Positions 6,157-9,936 of a stretch of 9,936 nucleotides of DNA are shown piece after piece (position 1 is the first letter of the stretch; every line of letters starts with the position of its first letter). This DNA comes from an uncultured Sphingomonadales bacterium (GTDB taxonomy: Bacteria; Pseudomonadota; Alphaproteobacteria; Sphingomonadales; Sphingomonadaceae). The notes beneath the pieces are model-generated. The model made no database searches. It was given only the letters and a program-made list of their open reading frames with translations, and was not told the origin of the DNA. The stretch lies in the NCBI GenBank assembly GCA_903911985.1, contig CAIWFP010000159.1:1-9936 (forward strand), in the 5' to 3' direction. The position numbers and the translations under genes are program-made.

Positions 6157-6612
6157 ATGATTGCCGAAGCCGATCTTGTTGAGCGCGCGGGCGCGCCGGC
6201 GGGTTTTGCGCCGCTGAAGCTTGGCGGCGGTTTCGGCTCGGCGAATGGCGCGTTCTTCTGGCGGCGGGAGGGCGAGGGCACCATATTCGGCACACGGATC
6301 GAGGAACGGCACTGTAGCCCGACGGGTAAATGTCATGGCGGGTGGCTGGCAACATTCTGCGACATGGTGTTGCCGCTATCGTGCCGCTTTGCCATTCCCG
6401 AGTATGAGGAACGTTTCCTGCTGACGGTCAATCTGTCGCTCGACTATCTCGCGCCGGTGAGCGCGGGGGATTGGCTGGAGGGCAGGTGTGTTGTGCTGAA
6501 GCAGACGAAGCGCATGGTGTTTGTGCAAGGGGTGCTGACCGTGGACGCCGATCCCGTCCTGCGGGCCAGCGGCGTGTTTCGCGCCGGGCCCCCGGCGGCG
6601 GCCCTGCGTTAA
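6157..6612 (+). CDS. Hotdog-fold thioesterase, PaaI/4HBT family
   Basis: The 151-residue product has a single hotdog domain. The motif HCSPTGKCHGGWLATFCDMVL (52-72) matches the PaaI-type helix with HGG and a conserved acidic residue (Asp69), the proposed nucleophile or base. In E. coli PaaI an Asn lies 15 residues before the catalytic Asp; Ser54 stands there in this protein. TVNLSLDYLAPVSAGDWLEG is the central strand pair typical of the fold, and FVQGVLTVDADPVLRASGVFR is the last strand. It hydrolyses acyl-CoA esters, probably releasing CoA from dead-end intermediates or the end product. The ATG at 6157 follows the thiolase stop by 5 nt, with GAGGTG inside the thiolase end as ribosome site. 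A longer in-frame opening to 5947 lies inside the thiolase and is rejected. The stop codon lies in the first unit of the repeat array. Confidence 0.85.
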   Translation: MIAEADLVERAGAPAGFAPLKLGGGFGSANGAFFWRREGEGTIFGTRIEERHCSPTGKCHGGWLATFCDMVLPLSCRFAIPEYEERFLLTVNLSLDYLAPVSAGDWLEGRCVVLKQTKRMVFVQGVLTVDADPVLRASGVFRAGPPAAALR

Positions 6613-6690
6613 GGTTCTTGGGCGTTAAGGTTCTTGGGCGTTAAGTTTTTTGGGCCCTGAGTTTTTTGGGCCTGAGTTTTGGGTGTTGAG
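6606..6690 (+). repeat. GT-rich degenerate tandem repeat array within the operon
   Basis: Two exact 16-bp copies of GCGTTAAGGTTCTTGG (6606-6621, 6622-6637) are followed by a third, GCGTTAAGTTTTTTGG, and then by diverging 13-15-bp units (TGAGTTTTTTGGGCC, TGAGTTTTGGGTG). The plus strand is strongly G+T biased, unlike the flanking genes. The first unit contains the thioesterase stop codon. It lies in the 133-nt gap before the second dehydrogenase pair. It looks like replication-slippage repeats in the intercistronic RNA. I know of no named family. Confidence 0.75.
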
Positions 6691-6705
6691 CTTTCCGGAA
6701 GAATT

Positions 6706-6721
6706 GCCCGCTGGAGCGGGC
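6706..6721 (+). other. Intercistronic GC hairpin
   Basis: GCCCGCT (6706-6712) and AGCGGGC (6715-6721) are perfect inverted repeats separated by GG, so a strong stem of about six pairs forms. No T-run follows, so it is not a classical terminator. It ends about 9 nt before the GAGAGG ribosome site of the next gene. Possible roles are mRNA stabilisation of the downstream half, partial attenuation or translational control. The effect is not visible from sequence. Confidence 0.6.
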
Positions 6722-6745
6722 CTATGAAGTGAGAGGCATCGGACT

Positions 6746-7843
6746 GTGAATTTCGATCTTTCCGACGAACAGAAGATGCTGGCCGAGCAGGCCTGCGGAT
6801 TGCTGGCGGAGCGTTCCGCACCCGAGCGTTTGCGCGCGCTGATCGGCGAGAGCGCCGAATATGACGAGGCGCTGTGGCGCGAGCTGGCCGAGATGGGCTT
6901 TCTTGGCGCGGCCATCGCGGAGGGGCATGGCGGTCTGGGCATGACCGCGCTGGATCTTGGCGTGATCAGCCAGGAGCTGGGCCGGGCCAATGCCAGCCTG
7001 CCGTTCTTCTCTTCGGTGGTGCTGGCGGCCGAGGCCCTGTCGCAATGCGGCACCGAGGCGCAGAAGCAGGCCCTGCTGCCGGCAGTTGCCAGCGGCGCGC
7101 GAATTGGCACTTTCGCCTATGCCGAGGGTGCCGCAGACTGGCATGCGCTGGCGCCTTCCGCTAAATTTGCCGAAGGCCGCGTCACCGGCACCAAGTCGCC
7201 TGTGGCTGACGGCGGCATTGCCGACTTCGCGGTGGTGCTGGTGGATGCGGGCAATGGCCCCGCGCTGGCCCTGGTCGATCTCGATCAGCCGGAAGTCACC
7301 CGCCGCAAGCTCGACAGTTTCGACCAGCTGCGCGCCCATTACGCGATCGACTTTGCCGGCGCGAAGGCGGAATTGCTGACCGGTGCCACTGGTGCCGGTC
7401 CGATCACCCGCCTGCTCGACATCGCGGCGGTGCAGGCCGCTTTCGAAGCGGTTGGCGGGGCGCAGGCCTGCCTTGCCATGGCGCGTGATTATGCCATGGA
7501 ACGCCAGATCTTCGGCCGTTCGCTGGCCAGCTATCAGGCGATCAAGCACCGGCTGGCCGACATTGCCGTGGCCATCGAGCTGGCGCTGTCGAACGCCTAT
7601 TATGGCGCCTGGGCCGCCGAGAATGCGCCCGGCGATTTGCCCGCCGCCGCCGCCGTCGCGCGCCTCACCGCCATCGCCGCCTTCGAGAACGCGGCGCGCG
7701 AGAATATTCAGGTGCATGGCGGCATTGGCTACACCTTCGAGGCGAATTGCCATTTCTACTACCGTCGCGAGCGCACTCTGGCGCTGAGTCTGGGTGGGCG
7801 CGAAGTATGGGCCGATCGCCTGATCGCCCACGTGGCCCGATAG
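6746..7843 (+). CDS. Acyl-CoA dehydrogenase small (beta) subunit, full-length form
   Basis: This 365-residue protein opens with NFDLSDEQKMLAEQACGLLAER, the usual N-terminal helix of acyl-CoA dehydrogenases. A middle domain follows (about 120-212), then C-terminal helices with ERQIFGRSLASYQAIKH (252-268) and ENIQVHGGIGYTFEANCHFYYRR (319-341). The expected FSEPxAGSD signature is replaced by AYAEGAADW. The helix-G segment reads LLDIAAVQAAFEAVGG, without the catalytic Glu of the large subunit. It therefore looks like the beta partner of an alpha2beta2 dehydrogenase (FadE27/FadE29 type), stabilising FAD and the substrate cavity. The start is GTG at 6746 with GAGAGG at 6731-6736; the nearby ATG at 6724 hits a stop after one codon. 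The large partner starts 15 nt downstream. Here the order is small then large, the reverse of the minus-strand pair. Confidence 0.88.
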   Translation: MNFDLSDEQKMLAEQACGLLAERSAPERLRALIGESAEYDEALWRELAEMGFLGAAIAEGHGGLGMTALDLGVISQELGRANASLPFFSSVVLAAEALSQCGTEAQKQALLPAVASGARIGTFAYAEGAADWHALAPSAKFAEGRVTGTKSPVADGGIADFAVVLVDAGNGPALALVDLDQPEVTRRKLDSFDQLRAHYAIDFAGAKAELLTGATGAGPITRLLDIAAVQAAFEAVGGAQACLAMARDYAMERQIFGRSLASYQAIKHRLADIAVAIELALSNAYYGAWAAENAPGDLPAAAAVARLTAIAAFENAARENIQVHGGIGYTFEANCHFYYRRERTLALSLGGREVWADRLIAHVAR

Positions 7844-7858
7844 AGCAGGGGAAGACCC

Positions 7859-9070
7859 ATGGATTTCAACGATACCCCTGAAGAAGCCACCTTCCGCGCC
7901 GAGGCGCGCGCATGGCTGGCGGCGAATGCTCCGGCGCATGTTCTGCCCGAAGGCGAACGGCTGGAGGATTTCGACGAAATGGCGCGGGGCCGTGCCTGGC
8001 AGCGGGCGCTTTATGACGGCGGCTATGCCGGCATCACCCTGCCCAGGGCGCTGGGCGGACGCGGCGGCACCATCATCGAGGCCGTGGTCTTCGCCGAGGA
8101 GGAAGGCCGCTACCGCCTGCCCAAGGGGCCCTATATCTCGATCGGCCTGGGCATGGCGCTGACGGTGATCGGCAAGCACGGCACGCCCGAGCAGATCGCC
8201 CGCTTTTGCGAGGCCACGCTCAAGGGCGAGATCACCTGGTGCCAGCTGTTCTCCGAGCCTTCGGCGGGTTCGGATCTGGCCAATCTGCGCACCAAGGCGG
8301 TGCCAGACGGCGATCATTGGGTGGTCAACGGCCAGAAGGTCTGGTCGAGCTGGGCGCATCTGGCCGAATGGGGCATCATGGTCGTGCGCACCGACCCCAC
8401 CGTGCCCAAGCACAAGGGCCTCACCTTCTTCGTCGTCAACATGAAGTCGCCCGGTGTGGAAGTGCGGCCCATCCGCCAGATTTCCGGCGCCAGCGATTTC
8501 AACGAAACCTTCCTGACCGATGTCCGCGTTCCCGACAGCGATCGCATCGGTGAAGTCGGCGGCGGCTGGGGCTGCTGCATGACCGTGCTGATGAGCGAAC
8601 GTATCGGCAGCGGCAGCGAGCGTGAATCGATCGCCGAGATGATCGACTATGCCCGGCATACCCCGCGTGGCGCCGGTGCGGCTACCGCGCTCGACAGTTC
8701 GGCGGTGCGCCTTGCCATGGCGCAGGCGCTCGCCGAGGAGCGGGGCGAGAAATATCTGCAGGCGCGGTTGCGCACCATGATCAGCCGTGGCGAGGATCCC
8801 GGCGCGCTGGCCTCGATGATCAAGCTGGCCTATGCCGGGCGCAACCAGAAATCGCTGGGGCTGGGCATGGAACTGCGCGGGCTGGATGCGCTGGCGGCGT
8901 CGGGCGAGGCGGAAGCCACCCAGAAGTTGCAATACGAATATATCTGGTCAACGGTGATGCGTATCGCTGGCGGTGCCGACGAGGTGCTGCGCAACCAGAT
9001 CGCCGAGCGCGTTCTGGGCATGCCCGGGGATATCCGCACGGACAAGAATGTACCCTTCGACCAGCTTTAG
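7859..9070 (+). CDS. Acyl-CoA dehydrogenase large (alpha) subunit
   Basis: The product is a 403-residue acyl-CoA dehydrogenase with all domains. WCQLFSEPSAGSDLANLRT (127-145) is the substrate/FAD signature, WVVNGQKVWSSWAHLAEW (154-171) follows, and IAGGADEVLRNQIAERVLGMP closes the C-terminal domain. Glu247 in LMSERIGSG occupies the helix-G catalytic position. The region after 85 (YRLPKGPYISIGLGMALTVIGKHG) differs clearly from the minus-strand large subunit, so the two enzymes probably act on different chain lengths or different steps. The reaction is FAD-dependent alpha,beta-desaturation with electron transfer to an electron-transfer flavoprotein. GGGGAAGA precedes the ATG. The gene lies between its small partner (15 nt upstream) and a crotonase (9 nt downstream), as expected for dehydrogenation followed by hydration. 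The final DKNVPFDQL is a short tail after the usual end. Confidence 0.93.
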   Translation: MDFNDTPEEATFRAEARAWLAANAPAHVLPEGERLEDFDEMARGRAWQRALYDGGYAGITLPRALGGRGGTIIEAVVFAEEEGRYRLPKGPYISIGLGMALTVIGKHGTPEQIARFCEATLKGEITWCQLFSEPSAGSDLANLRTKAVPDGDHWVVNGQKVWSSWAHLAEWGIMVVRTDPTVPKHKGLTFFVVNMKSPGVEVRPIRQISGASDFNETFLTDVRVPDSDRIGEVGGGWGCCMTVLMSERIGSGSERESIAEMIDYARHTPRGAGAATALDSSAVRLAMAQALAEERGEKYLQARLRTMISRGEDPGALASMIKLAYAGRNQKSLGLGMELRGLDALAASGEAEATQKLQYEYIWSTVMRIAGGADEVLRNQIAERVLGMPGDIRTDKNVPFDQL

Positions 9071-9079
9071 GAACAAACG

Positions 9080-9880
9080 TTGAGCGGCCACGCAAACATC
9101 ATCGTCGAGGCGCAAAGCGCCATCGAGATCGTCACCCTCAACCGGCCCGAGGCGCTCAACGCGCTGTCGGAAGCGATGGTCGGCGAACTCTACGACTATG
9201 TGGCCGGGCTGAGGGAGCGCCAGGACGTGCGGGTGGTTATCCTGCGCGGTGCCGGCCGGGCCTTTTGCGCGGGGCTGGATATCAAGGAAACCCGCGAACC
9301 CCGCAACGAAACGCAATTCCAGCGTTCGTGGCGCGGTCAGACGAGGCTGGGCGAGTGGATGAAGCTGATGCGGACAGCGCCCCAGCCCTTCATCGCGCTG
9401 GGGCATGGTGCTGCCTGCGGCGGCGGCTTCTCGCTGCTGCTGGCCTCCGATGTGCGCATCGGTGCCCCCAGCCTCAGGATGAACGCGGCCTATATCAAGA
9501 TTGGCCTTGGCGGTGCCGACCTTGGCTCAAGCTATTTCCTGCCCCGGCTTGTCGGCGCCTCGCTGGCCGCCGAATTGCTGCTGACCGGCCGCTTCCTGCA
9601 TGCCGACCGCGCCTTGCGGGCGGGGCTGCTCAGCGATGTGGTGGCGGAAGAGGCGCTGCTCGACGCGGGCCTTGCCATGGCCAACGAGATGGTGGCCAAT
9701 TCGCCCTATGGGCTGGCCTTGACCAAACAGGCGCTCAACCTCAACATCGACGCCGCCGGCATTGATGCCGCGCTCGCCATTGAAGACCGCCAGCAGGTCA
9801 TGCTGTCGGCCACCGAAGACTTCCATGAAGCAATTACCGCTTTTGTTGAAAAACGCCCGCCGGCCTATCGCGGCCGCTGA
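9080..9880 (+). CDS. Crotonase-fold protein lacking both canonical catalytic Glu residues
   Basis: This 266-residue crotonase has LNRPEALNALSEAM (20-33), AFCAGLDIKET (61-71) and GHGAACGGGFSLLLASDVRIG (108-128). These conserve the CoA pocket and oxyanion-hole backbone. At the position of rat hydratase Glu144 it has Ser118 (GGGFS), and at Glu164 it has Tyr138 (AAYIKIG). Asp147 in GLGGADLGSSYFLPRLVG lies near the extra Asp used by dienoyl-CoA isomerase (ECH1), with a one-residue shift. Simple hydration is therefore unlikely by the standard mechanism. Isomerisation, C-C bond hydrolysis or another crotonase reaction is possible. The family assignment is firm; the reaction is not. The TTG start at 9080 is supported by AGGA overlapping the preceding stop. 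The next ATG (codon 33) would delete the first strand and helix. It follows the large dehydrogenase by 9 nt. Confidence 0.85.
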   Translation: MSGHANIIVEAQSAIEIVTLNRPEALNALSEAMVGELYDYVAGLRERQDVRVVILRGAGRAFCAGLDIKETREPRNETQFQRSWRGQTRLGEWMKLMRTAPQPFIALGHGAACGGGFSLLLASDVRIGAPSLRMNAAYIKIGLGGADLGSSYFLPRLVGASLAAELLLTGRFLHADRALRAGLLSDVVAEEALLDAGLAMANEMVANSPYGLALTKQALNLNIDAAGIDAALAIEDRQQVMLSATEDFHEAITAFVEKRPPAYRGR

Positions 9881-9903
9881 CATCAGCCTCAAGGAACCCC
9901 GCC

Positions 9904-9936
9904 ATGCTCGATACATCCACCCGCTTTGCCTTCACC
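9904..9936 (+). CDS. Next gene of the operon, first 11 codons (cut by window edge)
   Basis: ATG at 9904 is preceded by AAGGA at 9891-9895 and opens MLDTSTRFAFT before the window ends. It lies 23 nt after the crotonase stop, so it belongs to the same transcript. FAFT at this distance from the start resembles the N-terminus of many acyl-CoA dehydrogenases, but eleven residues are not enough to name it. Confidence 0.6.
   Translation, partial: MLDTSTRFAFT

Noticed and set aside
4967..6355. 462-codon minus-strand open frame opposite the thiolase
   Set aside because: His- and Arg-rich antisense shadow. The thiolase on the plus strand has every catalytic motif intact.
6638..6680. T-runs with GGGCCC as a Rho-independent terminator after the thioesterase
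   Set aside because: GGGCCC has no loop, and the T-runs do not follow a stable stem. They are part of the degenerate repeats.
6722..8932. Very long minus-strand open frame opposite the second dehydrogenase pair
   Set aside because: It spans two clear plus-strand genes, is rich in Gly, His, Arg and Gln as expected of an antisense frame in GC-rich DNA, has no recognisable motif, and opens in the GC hairpin.

Overview
The window is GC-rich, gene-dense bacterial DNA with long shadow frames opposite most genes. Codon use and protein style suggest an alphaproteobacterium, most likely a sphingomonad (Novosphingobium/Sphingobium type). That placement is an inference from overall feel and cannot be proved here. 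No RNA genes, insertion sequences, CRISPR arrays or phage genes were seen.

Layout. (1) Positions 1-77, minus strand: the N-terminus of a short-chain dehydrogenase/reductase (SDR) running off the left edge. (2) 78-184: a divergent intergenic region with two similar TTCA...GAA dyads placed directly on either side of a perfect TTGACA box, just before (3) an IclR-family regulator at 185-1027. (4) 1068-4764, minus strand: a tightly coupled four-gene operon, in transcription order a 2,4-dienoyl-CoA-reductase-like SDR, a crotonase, and the large and small subunits of a probable heteromeric acyl-CoA dehydrogenase. Its junctions are a 4-nt overlap, a 1-nt overlap and a 3-nt gap. (5) 4765-4990: a 226-bp divergent promoter region with a 21-bp dyad. 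(6) 4991 to the right edge, plus strand: a thiolase, a hotdog thioesterase, a 133-nt gap holding a GT-rich degenerate repeat array and a GC hairpin, then a second small/large acyl-CoA dehydrogenase pair, a second crotonase, and the first 11 codons of another gene.

How it works together. The set covers most of a beta-oxidation spiral for CoA thioesters: dehydrogenation by two separate acyl-CoA dehydrogenase pairs, hydration or isomerisation by two unlike crotonases, reduction of dienoyl-CoA intermediates by the SDR, thiolytic cleavage by the thiolase, and CoA release by the thioesterase. Paired large and small acyl-CoA dehydrogenase genes, with the catalytic Glu visible only in the large partner, are the arrangement known from actinobacterial steroid degradation (FadE26/FadE27, FadE28/FadE29). 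The thiolase resembles FadA5 over long stretches. I therefore infer a dedicated pathway for a bulky, branched or polycyclic acid (steroid or bile-acid side chain, or terpenoid) rather than ordinary fatty acids. No acyl-CoA ligase is visible and no 3-hydroxyacyl-CoA dehydrogenase is recognisable, although the truncated SDR at the left edge could be the latter. I see no wholly unprecedented system. The most notable features are the operator-promoter architecture, the paired dehydrogenases, the crotonase lacking both catalytic glutamates, and the intra-operon repeat array.
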